Source of the DNA: Mageeibacillus sp. UBA5734 | Lineage (GTDB): Bacteria > Bacillota > Clostridia > Saccharofermentanales > UBA5734 | Reading direction: 5' to 3' | Assembly (NCBI GenBank): GCA_002419365.1 | Contig: DIGA01000020.1 | Span: 1-5,231, forward strand | DNA: 5,231 nt | Shown here: positions 1-5,231 of the stretch, piece after piece | How positions within the stretch are numbered: position 1 is the first letter of the stretch | Layout: each line of letters begins with the position of its first letter | Translations under genes and position numbers: made by a program | Notes under the pieces: model-generated | The model's input: the letters and a program-made list of their open reading frames with translations, nothing else | What the model was told of the DNA's origin: nothing | Database searches by the model: none

Positions 1-1091
1 TCGATGCAGGCACCGATGGTGCGGTCGATGCGGGCGCCGAAGTCGAAGGTGCTGGTATAGGGTTTGCCTTCAAGGACGGCTGCGAAGAGTTCGTGGAATT
101 CGAGGACTTTGGTGTCGTTGTAGCCGATGGCGATGCCGCCAGCACCGAAGAAAGCGCCGTAACCGCCGTGGTTGGGGTTCAATAGGACGGTTCGGAATCC
201 GCGGTCGGCCGGGTCGTCGGACTTGAAGTAGACATTGACTTCCATCAGGCGCTCAAGGTCGTAGTGGACGGTTCCGAGGGTGCCCTGGATTTCGAAGGCG
301 AGGTAGTTTTTACGGCCGGTGGCAATGCGGCTGCTGCCTAGGGTGCCGATCGCGCCGTTTTTATACTGGACGAGGATCTGGATCAGGTCTTCATTCTCGA
401 CAGTTGCCATTTCTGTGGAACCGGCCGCTTTGGGCCGCTCCTTGATCACGGTGCTCTGGACCGCATTGATTGCGACGATGTCACCCATCAATGCCTGTGA
501 GACACTGAACAGATGGGAGCCAAGGTCACCGAGCGCGCCGCAGCCGGCAAATTTGTTGATGTGGCGCCAGGTGATTGGCAGCTGAGGGTCGAGGAGCATG
601 TCTTGGTCATAGGTGCCGGTGAAACGGACGATCTGGCCGAGTTTGCCGGACTGGATCAGGTCGCGGATGTAGAAGGTGGCCGGATTCAGAAGCTTGTTGT
701 AGCCGACATAGTTGATGACATTGCGGGCTGCGGCCATTTCTGCCAGCTCGGCGGATTCAGCAGCCGAGATGCTCAGCGGCTTTTCGCAGAAAATATGCTT
801 GTTGTTTTCAAGGGCGGCTTTGGCAACGATGTAATGGAGACTATTCGGGGTGCAGATGTCGACGAGATCGATATCAGGGTCTTTGACCAGCTCTATCCAG
901 TCGGTTGTGTATCGCTTGTAGCCAAGCTTTGAACAGGCCTGACGGGCATTGTCTTCATTGACATCGGCAACCATTTCAAAGACGGGCTTGCCCATCTGGG
1001 GGCCAAACAGCATTTGGGCATTGGCAATGGATGTGGCGTGATCGCGGCCCATCCAGCCGGCTCCAACAAGACCGATACGAATTTCTTTCAT
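1..1091 (-). CDS. Gfo/Idh/MocA-family NAD(P)-dependent oxidoreductase (sugar/polyol dehydrogenase), 3' end cut by window
   Basis: Reading leftward from the ATG at 1091, the frame stays open to the window edge and gives 363 residues; relatives are often about 340-390, so little is missing. The N-terminus is a Rossmann fold with the dinucleotide-binding motif GLVGAGWMG (residues 7-15). CEKPLS (102-107) is the family's EKP motif, with K104 as the expected catalytic lysine. GALGDLGSH (185-193) supplies D189 and H193, spaced like the Asp/His pair of inositol dehydrogenase IolG. These support reversible oxidation of a hydroxyl on a sugar, cyclitol or related polyol with NAD(P), in the cytosol. The substrate is not determinable. 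The start is supported by AAAGAGG six bases upstream (1098-1104). It lies downstream of, and in the same direction as, AraC regulator 1, 184 bp away, and may be read through from it or have its own promoter. The nearby IolE-like gene makes an inositol-like substrate plausible, but this is inference. Confidence 0.93.
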   Translation of the reverse strand, partial: MKEIRIGLVGAGWMGRDHATSIANAQMLFGPQMGKPVFEMVADVNEDNARQACSKLGYKRYTTDWIELVKDPDIDLVDICTPNSLHYIVAKAALENNKHIFCEKPLSISAAESAELAEMAAARNVINYVGYNKLLNPATFYIRDLIQSGKLGQIVRFTGTYDQDMLLDPQLPITWRHINKFAGCGALGDLGSHLFSVSQALMGDIVAINAVQSTVIKERPKAAGSTEMATVENEDLIQILVQYKNGAIGTLGSSRIATGRKNYLAFEIQGTLGTVHYDLERLMEVNVYFKSDDPADRGFRTVLLNPNHGGYGAFFGAGGIAIGYNDTKVLEFHELFAAVLEGKPYTSTFDFGARIDRTIGACI

Positions 1092-1124
1092 GTGCTACCT
1101 CTTTCTGCGCTTGGCAAATAGAAC

Positions 1125-1143
1125 GCAGGCCACCTTCGCCTGC
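1125..1143 (-). other. GC-rich hairpin in the leader of the oxidoreductase gene
   Basis: GCAGGC (1125-1130) and GCCTGC (1138-1143) form a perfect 6-bp stem with a 7-base loop, 33 bases upstream of the oxidoreductase start. Read on the minus strand it is followed by GTTCTATTT, only weakly T-rich, so it is at best a poor terminator or attenuator for transcripts arriving from AraC regulator 1. It could also be chance in GC-rich DNA. The rest of this 184-bp spacer holds the TGTGAT repeat and one copy of a 15-bp repeat, both listed separately; I see no convincing promoter in it. Confidence 0.3.
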
Positions 1144-1167
1144 TGCTTTGTCTTGGACTGGTCCCGA

Positions 1168-1193
1168 TGTGATCACTGGAATCCGAGTGTGAT
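1168..1193. repeat. TGTGAT direct repeat at 20-bp spacing, possible regulator site
   Basis: TGTGAT occurs at 1168-1173 and again at 1188-1193, about two helical turns apart, 77-102 bp upstream of the oxidoreductase start. The first copy sits in the palindrome GTGATCAC (1169-1176). Head-to-tail half-sites about 20-21 bp apart are the usual geometry for AraC-family proteins, whose gene ends just upstream. It does not fit a CRP site, which would need TCACA in inverted orientation at the right spacing. Six-base repeats arise easily by chance. Confidence 0.2.
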
Positions 1194-1275
1194 TTCATCT
1201 TAGACCCGGGCTGTTCAACCGTCACTAGACGGGCTTGCCCAGTAATCAATCGTTCTTGCTTTCGGTCATGCGCAT

Positions 1276-2127
1276 TTATTTCGGATGATAGATGCGGAAT
1301 TTCCCGGGTGAAATCCCGACACGATTTTTAAAGGCATTAATAAAACCCGTGTCGCTCATGAAGCCGACGGACTGGGCGATTTCGGCAATGGTCTGGTTGG
1401 TGGAGGTCAGGAGGTATTTGGCCTTGTCCAGGCGCAAGGTCAGGATGTATTCGTGCGGGCTTTGCTGGAGATTGCGCTTGAACAGGCGGGAAAAATAGAA
1501 CGGACTCATTTTGACCTGGGCTGCCAGGTGCTCAATGCTGATTTCCGCATCCAGGTGGGATTGGATGTAGTCCACGGCTTCGGCAACCGCCTGGCTTTGA
1601 AATTCACTGCGGGTTTCAGCTTTGCTACGAGGAGCAACGAGGTTGCCGAGGATGGCATGAATAATGCTGGAGGCCTCGGTTTCGGAAACGCCGGAGCCAT
1701 ACTTGAACTTTGAGTACAGCAGTTTCAGGGGATCGAGCACTTCGCTGCTCCACTGGTTGGTCAGGACCAGGCTGGAGCTTGCTTTCAAGTGCTGGTAGAT
1801 ATCGGCGGTATTGCAGCCGTCAAAATGGACATAGAAAAACTCGGTGTCCTGCAACGTGCCGTAACGATGCGGCTTGTGGCAATTCAAGAGTACGGTCTGG
1901 TCCGGACCGACCGTGTAGGGAACACCTTCGTTGACCACATGCAGCAGACCACTGACGACATGCATGATCAGGTAATCGTTGTAGTCTTCGCGAATGACTT
2001 CGTACTGAGGCCCGGAGAGGATGTGACCGCAGCCGTCGAGACAGTAGAACAGCTTCTTGGCCAGGGGTGAAGCCGTGTGGAAGAAGTATTCCGATCCGTC
2101 ATAGGCACCGGGTGAGAGGCTTTTCAT
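1276..2127 (-). CDS. AraC-family transcriptional regulator 1 (cupin sensor plus AraC DNA-binding domain)
   Basis: A complete 283-residue protein, typical in length for single-sensor AraC regulators. Residues about 45-110 look like the small beta-barrel (cupin-like) ligand-binding domain: a hydrophobic strand with YLIMHVVSG, then YTVGPDQTVLLNCHKPHRYG and FFYVHFDG. Residues about 178-280 form the AraC DNA-binding domain. HTH 1 is near 196-217, with the family signature SPFYFSRLFKR. HTH 2 is near 245-268 (TIAEIAQSVGFMSDTGFINAFK), followed by the typical GISPGKFR. The ATG at 2127 is preceded at ten bases by AAGGAG (2138-2143). The gene is divergent from the IolE-like gene across a 211-bp spacer with phased repeats, the standard layout for an activator controlling its neighbour; the oxidoreductase lies downstream on the same strand. 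It probably senses a sugar or polyol and activates these catabolic genes. The ligand is unknown. Confidence 0.93.
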   Translation of the reverse strand: MKSLSPGAYDGSEYFFHTASPLAKKLFYCLDGCGHILSGPQYEVIREDYNDYLIMHVVSGLLHVVNEGVPYTVGPDQTVLLNCHKPHRYGTLQDTEFFYVHFDGCNTADIYQHLKASSSLVLTNQWSSEVLDPLKLLYSKFKYGSGVSETEASSIIHAILGNLVAPRSKAETRSEFQSQAVAEAVDYIQSHLDAEISIEHLAAQVKMSPFYFSRLFKRNLQQSPHEYILTLRLDKAKYLLTSTNQTIAEIAQSVGFMSDTGFINAFKNRVGISPGKFRIYHPK

Positions 2128-2187
2128 GGCAAGTTCACTCCTTATAACGCGATGGATGATCGTGATGGGCGATCGCGACGGACGCGA

Positions 2188-2216
2188 AGGGCAAGGTTTG
2201 AAAGGAAGAGGGCAAG
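2188..2216 (+). promoter_or_regulatory. Candidate AraC-type operator: AGGGCAAG direct repeat at 21-bp spacing
   Basis: AGGGCAAG is present at 2188-2195 and identically at 2209-2216, exactly 21 bp apart. The copies therefore lie on the same DNA face in the same orientation. This matches the direct-repeat half-site geometry known for AraC-family proteins, such as the araI1-araI2 pair. The second copy ends four bases before a candidate -35 box (2221-2226), the position expected for an activator contacting RNA polymerase. The site lies between AraC regulator 1 and the IolE-like gene, so regulator 1 is the natural candidate to bind it. Binding is inferred; only the repeat and its position are seen. 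Confidence 0.45.
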
Positions 2217-2220
2217 TGGC

Positions 2221-2251
2221 TTGATAGGCTTAAGCGCGCAGCGGGCTAGAA
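2221..2251 (+). promoter_or_regulatory. Candidate sigma-70 promoter for the IolE-like gene
   Basis: TTGATA (2221-2226) resembles a -35 box and TAGAAT (2246-2251) a -10 box. The 19-base spacer is longer than the ideal 17, so the promoter would be weak alone and could depend on an activator, in keeping with the phased repeat just upstream. It would give an untranslated leader of about 80 bases. An alternative -35-like TTGACT lies at 2281-2286 but lacks a good -10 partner. I found no convincing minus-strand promoter for AraC regulator 1 in this spacer. Confidence 0.35.
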
Positions 2252-2338
2252 TGATAAGTAGCACAGAGCGATCTATGTTTTTGACTGACAGAGATGGCTG
2301 AGACTTAAGGATTCATGTAGAAAAAGGAGCGTAAGACG

Positions 2339-3217
2339 ATGAGCATTCGCGTAGCAACAGCCCCGGATTCGTGGGGCGTCTGGTTTCCCCAGAATGAGAA
2401 GCAAACACCCTGGAATCGTTGTATGGACGAGATGCAGAAAGCCGGGTATGAAGGCGTGGAACTGGGCCCCTGGGGTTATTTCCCGACCGAATATGCTGAG
2501 CTGAAACAGGAACTGGACCAGCGCCAGCTGACATTGGTCGGCGGGACGGTCGGTGGCAATTATGTCGATGATTCCTCGATCGCACACATGATCCAGACTA
2601 TCGATCAGCTGGCCCCTTTGCTCAAGCAATTTTCCGAGGCGAAGTACGTCGTCCTGCTGGTGGACATGTTTACCGACCTGATGACCGGCGAACTGTCCAT
2701 GCCCCGGACCTTGACTGAGGACCAGTGGCAGCAACTGTATCGCAATGTCCAGCGGGCGTGTGATCATATTCGCTCCTATGGCTTGGTTCCGGCCTTGCAT
2801 CCGCATGTCGACTGCTACATCCAGACCGAAGAGGAAATCGAGAAAGTCCTGGCCAATACCGACGCGACGTTGTGCTTCGACACGGGCCATCATGTCTATG
2901 GCGGCGGCGATCCAGTGGCGTTTTTCAAAAAGCATCACGACCGAATCCCCTATGTCCATATCAAGGAATGCAACATGGACATAAAAAGGGAAATGGACGA
3001 GAACGGCTGGTCTTTTGCCAAGGCGGTTGTCGAAGGCATCATGTGCGAACCCGGCTCGGGCAGCATCGACTTTGCCGATTTGTTTGACTTCATGCGCTCG
3101 GTTGGCTATGAAGGCTGGGTCACCGTCGAACAGGATATGTACCCAGTGAAAAGTTATGATGATCCACTGCCGATTGCCAAGCGAACCCGGGAGTATCTCA
3201 AAAAGCTTGGATTATGA
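2339..3217 (+). CDS. IolE-like sugar isomerase/epimerase/dehydratase, xylose isomerase-like TIM barrel
   Basis: A complete 292-residue protein, normal length for the AP endonuclease 2/xylose isomerase-like TIM-barrel family. The opening, with TAPDSWGVWFP (residues 7-17), then AGYEGVELGPWGYFP (35-49) and a following ELD segment, is typical of the branch annotated as sugar phosphate isomerase/epimerase or myo-inosose dehydratase (IolE). Probable metal and substrate residues lie at the ends of successive strands: HPHVD (154-158) with the acidic TEEEIE (163-168), D181 in LCFDTGHH, H207 in YVHIKE and E264 in VTVEQD. The expected role is metal-dependent isomerisation, epimerisation or dehydration of a keto-sugar or keto-inositol in the cytosol, possibly acting on the product of the neighbouring dehydrogenase. 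AAGGAG (2324-2329) sits nine bases before the ATG. It is monocistronic here, with a promoter region upstream and an intrinsic terminator downstream. The exact reaction cannot be assigned, so inosose dehydratase remains a hypothesis. Confidence 0.92.
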   Translation: MSIRVATAPDSWGVWFPQNEKQTPWNRCMDEMQKAGYEGVELGPWGYFPTEYAELKQELDQRQLTLVGGTVGGNYVDDSSIAHMIQTIDQLAPLLKQFSEAKYVVLLVDMFTDLMTGELSMPRTLTEDQWQQLYRNVQRACDHIRSYGLVPALHPHVDCYIQTEEEIEKVLANTDATLCFDTGHHVYGGGDPVAFFKKHHDRIPYVHIKECNMDIKREMDENGWSFAKAVVEGIMCEPGSGSIDFADLFDFMRSVGYEGWVTVEQDMYPVKSYDDPLPIAKRTREYLKKLGL

Positions 3218-3268
3218 CCCCTGTTGGCTGCAGGATAAAACCAATAATCCAGTAAATGATGCAAATTG

Positions 3269-3311
3269 GTATCTGACCCCCGCTTCTGAAGCAGTGTCAG
3301 ATACTTTTTTT
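3269..3311 (+). terminator. Rho-independent terminator of the IolE-like gene
   Basis: GTATCTGAC (3269-3277) pairs perfectly with GTCAGATAC (3296-3304). An inner GCTT/AAGC stem (3282-3285 with 3289-3292) closes a CTG loop, with a small internal loop between the two stems. Seven T residues follow directly (3305-3311). The structure begins 51 bases after the stop codon. Read the other way it has only a short T run, so it may stop transcripts of the converging AraC regulator 2 weakly. The rest of the convergent spacer, up to 3376, shows nothing else I can support. Confidence 0.82.
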
Positions 3312-3376
3312 GAAGTGGACGTTCAACTTGTCGAAAATCATACAGCCACGGTGCTGCTCGCATACGTGCCAGCTGT

Positions 3377-4507
3377 TTAACTGGCAGCCAGTGGACGGGA
3401 TCTGCCACTGGATTCACGAAATCTGCCTGGCGTCAAGCCAGTTGTTTTTTTGAAGACCTTGGCAAAGTAGCTTTGCCCATCGAAGCCAAGCTGATCAGCC
3501 AGGTCTTTCAGCGAGACCTGTGTGGTCAGGAGTTGGTATTTGGCTTTTTCGATCCGGACCAGGGTGAGGTATTCGCAGAAATTGATGCCGGTTTCCATTT
3601 TGAACAGGCGGCTGAAATAGGCAGGACTGAGGTAGACACGGTCAGCTGTTTCTTGCAAGGAGAGCCTGCTCTGGTGATTTGTTTCGATGAAATGAATCGC
3701 TTTCTGGATGCTGTCGCTGTATTGCTTTGACTGGAGGCCATGGATCTGGTCAGAAAGATTGGTAACCAGCTCTTCAAACCAGCGCCTGATTTCATCGGGG
3801 CTGCGCAAAGCAGGCAACTGGCGAAACAGGACTGGGTTGAGCTTGAGGACCTCAGTGGGCTTGATGCCGCCTTGGATAGCTGCACGTGAGATCAGGACCA
3901 GAAGTTCGATCAAGCGGGCAGAGGTCTGCTGCCATGACCCAGTTGTGCTCACATGGTGCGACAAGATCTGATCCAGTTCCCTGAGTGCACCGCGCGTGTC
4001 ACCGGAATTAATTGCACGGATCAACCGTGACTCTATGGCCAAGGCGTCGACGCTATCGGTGACTACGGATCCTTTTGATGATGATTCAGCTTCAGGAGTT
4101 TTCGGCTGGGCCTCAGAAGCCAGTGAAACAGCTGCCTGGGGCAATTGATACCTGAAGGTCAGAGTTTTCAGGATCTTTTCCAGTATGCTCTGGCAAGCGG
4201 ACTGTCTGTGTGGATTTGAAAAGATAGATGCTGCAACCCCAGTTGAAGGCATTTGGCAGATGATCTGACCACAGCACTCAGGTGTGATGTGAAAAGGCAC
4301 AGCCCAGCAGTTTTGATCGATATCCATCTCACCAGCTTGGCTACCATCGATTTCTGTTGCACCACTCTCAGAAGAAATTTCGTCAGTGCAATCTGTACCG
4401 ACTGCATGGAGCATGTTGCCAGTGATGTCGATCACGCGACAGTTCACTTGGCAGGCCCGGCTGTAGTGATCGACGGCTCGATACAAATTGGCCAGAATTT
4501 CTTGCAT
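3377..4507 (-). CDS. AraC-family transcriptional regulator 2 with cysteine-rich PocR/GAF-like N-terminus
   Basis: A 376-residue protein starting at the ATG at 4507. Residues about 20-90 keep hallmarks of a PocR/GAF-like sensor, CRVIDITGNMLHAVG (23-37) and WAVPFHITPECCGQIICQ (68-85), but are shorter than usual for PocR. Eight cysteines fall in the first 105 residues (19, 23, 40, 67, 78, 79, 84, 105). A Ser/Glu/Ala-rich linker spans about 125-150. A helical region (155-255) with ELLVLISRAAIQGG resembles the segment joining sensor and DNA-binding domains in related Bacillota regulators. The AraC DNA-binding domain follows: HTH 1 with SPAYFSRLFKMETG (294-307), HTH 2 near 331-353, then GLTPGRFR (357-364). 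The frame extends 14 codons further upstream, but only this ATG has a good ribosome-binding site. It lies downstream of an ABC sugar permease in the same direction and probably regulates that transporter or the local catabolic genes. The ligand is unknown. Confidence 0.92.
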   Translation of the reverse strand: MQEILANLYRAVDHYSRACQVNCRVIDITGNMLHAVGTDCTDEISSESGATEIDGSQAGEMDIDQNCWAVPFHITPECCGQIICQMPSTGVAASIFSNPHRQSACQSILEKILKTLTFRYQLPQAAVSLASEAQPKTPEAESSSKGSVVTDSVDALAIESRLIRAINSGDTRGALRELDQILSHHVSTTGSWQQTSARLIELLVLISRAAIQGGIKPTEVLKLNPVLFRQLPALRSPDEIRRWFEELVTNLSDQIHGLQSKQYSDSIQKAIHFIETNHQSRLSLQETADRVYLSPAYFSRLFKMETGINFCEYLTLVRIEKAKYQLLTTQVSLKDLADQLGFDGQSYFAKVFKKTTGLTPGRFRESSGRSRPLAAS

Positions 4508-4515
4508 GGAAAACA

Positions 4516-4520
4516 TCCTT
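4516..4520 (-). promoter_or_regulatory. Ribosome-binding site deciding the start of AraC regulator 2
   Basis: On the minus strand AAGGA (4516-4520, within AAAAGGA) stands eight bases before the ATG at 4507. In-frame ATGs further upstream, at 4516, 4525 and 4549, lack comparable sites, and the one at 4516 overlaps this site itself. The 376-residue form is therefore preferred over the 390-residue one. Confidence 0.7.
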
Positions 4521-4559
4521 TTCATTAGGGTGAAGCCAGTTCGGGGCAAGGGGAACCAG

Positions 4560-4605
4560 ACTGAAATACGTTCTGGCTTCCACCAAAGCCAGAACGTATT
4601 TCAGT
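4560..4605. repeat. Perfect 20-bp inverted repeat (long hairpin) between permease and AraC regulator 2
   Basis: Bases 4560-4579 are perfectly complementary to 4586-4605, leaving a 6-base loop (CCACCA). The structure lies 87 bases past the permease stop and 52 bases before the regulator start. As RNA it would be a very stable hairpin on either strand. No clear T tract follows on either side, so it is not a textbook intrinsic terminator. It may end or process the transporter transcript, protect its 3' end, or be a palindromic operator. Between it and the permease stop is purine-rich DNA with a CTAGAT pair (4649-4654, 4657-4662) that I cannot interpret. Confidence 0.75.
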
Positions 4606-4692
4606 TATATGAGGAAGAGGTGAGGTTGGGCGACAGGGAGGACGAGTTCTAGATTGCTAGATCAAATGCGAGATGGAAGTGGAAAAGGTGCC

Positions 4693-5231
4693 TTATTTTT
4701 TCTTGGCGTTCTTTCTCATATCGATGACGACGGCGCCGATGATGATCGCACCTTCGGTGACCTGTTGCCAATAGGCATCGACACCCAGTAGGGTCAGGGC
4801 GTTTCTGAGGACGCCGAGGACGAGGGCACCGATGACCGCCCCGGAGACTTTGCCGATACCACCGGACTGGCTGGTGCCGCCGATTGTGGTCGAGGCGATG
4901 GCGGTCAGTTCATAGCCGACGGCAGCACCGGGATTGACGCTGCCGACGCGGCCTGAGAAAACGATGGCGGCGACGCCGCAGAGCAAGCCAGCATAGCTGT
5001 AGATCATGATGATGCTGCGTGAGATGTTGATACCAGCGACTTCGGCAGCGTTGATGTTGGCACCGAGGGCGTAGGCGCTTTTACCCAGGCGGGTGTAGTT
5101 GAGAATAACAAAGGTGATCAGGGCAACGATCAGGTAGAAGATGACCGGCACCGGAATGATACCGAAGATCTTGCCGCCAATCAATTTGTAGGCCGGCAGC
5201 AGGTCACTGACGGGTTTGCCTTTGGAGTAGA
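4693..5231 (-). CDS. ABC sugar transporter permease, RbsC/MglC type, C-terminal half (5' end outside window)
   Basis: The frame is open from the right edge to the TAA at 4693-4695 and gives 178 residues, about half of a typical 320-340 residue permease. An in-frame TTG at 5184 is not the real start, since the reading frame and family similarity continue upstream (KGKPVSDLLPAYKLIGG). Hydrophobic segments match the last membrane helices of the family: FGIIPVPVIFYLIVALITFV, IIMIYSYAGLLCGVAAIVF, AVIGALVLGVLRNALTLLGV and EGAIIIGAVVID. The cytoplasmic stretch TRLGKSAYALGANINAAEVAGI and the later GYELTAIASTTIGGTSQSGGIG are strongly conserved in ribose and galactose permeases. The ending, YWQQVTEGAIIIGAVVID followed by a basic tail, is closest to galactoside permease MglC as I remember it. 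It would form the inner-membrane channel for a monosaccharide or cyclitol, with an ATPase and binding protein probably encoded beyond the right edge. Substrate not determinable. Confidence 0.95.
   Translation of the reverse strand, partial: YSKGKPVSDLLPAYKLIGGKIFGIIPVPVIFYLIVALITFVILNYTRLGKSAYALGANINAAEVAGINISRSIIMIYSYAGLLCGVAAIVFSGRVGSVNPGAAVGYELTAIASTTIGGTSQSGGIGKVSGAVIGALVLGVLRNALTLLGVDAYWQQVTEGAIIIGAVVIDMRKNAKKK

Larger units (their letters stand above)
980..1241. repeat. Pair of identical 15-bp direct repeats (980-994 and 1227-1241)
   Basis: AGACGGGCTTGCCCA occurs at 980-994 and, unchanged, at 1227-1241, offset by 247 bp. The first copy lies inside the oxidoreductase gene and encodes part of its MGKPVF segment (residues 33-38). 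The second is non-coding, just downstream of AraC regulator 1. The flanking bases differ. Each copy contains the inverted core GGGC-TT-GCCC and, on the minus strand, the GGGCAAG motif also found in the other spacers. It may be a small duplication, a shared binding site, or chance. Confidence 0.5.

Noticed and set aside
513..932. Open frame of 139 codons on the plus strand
   Set aside because: It lies wholly antisense to the well-supported Gfo/Idh/MocA gene, resembles no family I know and has no clear ribosome-binding site; a shadow frame.
976..1176. Open frame of 66 codons on the minus strand across the oxidoreductase start
   Set aside because: Out of frame with the oxidoreductase and of unnatural composition; not a gene.
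1208..1240. Possible terminator after AraC regulator 1 (GGGC/GCCC around CCGTC/GACGG)
   Set aside because: Stems are short with large internal loops and no T run follows on the minus strand.
1255..1275. Tiny ORF after the AraC regulator 1 stop codon (ATG at 1275, 9 codons)
   Set aside because: Too short and without its own ribosome-binding site; no evidence of translation.
2169..2176. GCGATCGC palindrome, the cyanobacterial HIP1 octamer
   Set aside because: A single copy in a window whose Shine-Dalgarno sites and gene content do not suggest a cyanobacterium; chance.
2273..2959. Open frame of 228 codons on the minus strand
   Set aside because: It is antisense to the IolE-like gene, runs across that gene's promoter region, and has no recognisable domain; codon constraint belongs to the plus strand.
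3366..3411. Two short inverted repeats at the 3' end of AraC regulator 2 (3367-3372 with 3381-3386; 3388-3394 with 3405-3411)
   Set aside because: Stems of 6-7 bp, largely inside the coding end and with no T tract on the minus strand; not good enough to call a terminator for this gene.
4649..4662. CTAGAT direct repeat
   Set aside because: Only six bases with a two-base gap; easily chance, and the spacing fits no common regulator.

Overview
The window looks like an accessory carbohydrate or polyol catabolism locus from a bacterium of moderate GC content, a little above half G+C by eye. Every confident start has a purine-rich Shine-Dalgarno sequence (AAGGAG, AAAGGA or AAAGAGG). Together with an AraC regulator that has a PocR-like sensor region, this suggests Bacillota (Firmicutes), perhaps an anaerobic clostridial or Negativicutes-type lineage. 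That placement is inference. There are no rRNA or tRNA genes, transposases, phage genes or CRISPR arrays.

Layout, left to right. (1) 1-1091, minus strand: a Gfo/Idh/MocA-family NAD(P)-dependent sugar or polyol dehydrogenase, missing only its C-terminal end at the window edge. (2) 1092-1275: a 184-bp spacer with a GC-rich hairpin and short repeats. (3) 1276-2127, minus: AraC-family regulator 1, with a cupin-type sensor and a C-terminal double helix-turn-helix. (4) 2128-2338: a divergent regulatory region with a direct repeat phased at 21 bp, placed just upstream of a candidate promoter. (5) 2339-3217, plus: an IolE-like TIM-barrel sugar isomerase, epimerase or dehydratase. (6) 3218-3376: a convergent spacer with a good intrinsic terminator for gene 5. 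(7) 3377-4507, minus: AraC-family regulator 2, with a cysteine-rich, shortened PocR/GAF-like N-terminus. (8) 4508-4692: a spacer with a perfect 20-bp inverted repeat. (9) 4693 to the right edge, minus: the C-terminal half of an RbsC/MglC-type ABC sugar permease, probably the last gene of an import operon lying beyond the window.

A coherent reading is that the ABC transporter imports a monosaccharide or cyclitol such as an inositol, the dehydrogenase oxidises it to a keto form, and the IolE-like enzyme dehydrates or isomerises the product. The two AraC proteins would sense substrate or intermediate and switch the genes on. The substrate cannot be read from the sequence. The gene types are familiar. 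The less ordinary parts are the regulatory DNA (phased repeats, a GGGCAAG motif recurring between genes, a long perfect hairpin) and the unusual sensor domain of regulator 2. I see no clear evidence of a wholly new kind of system.
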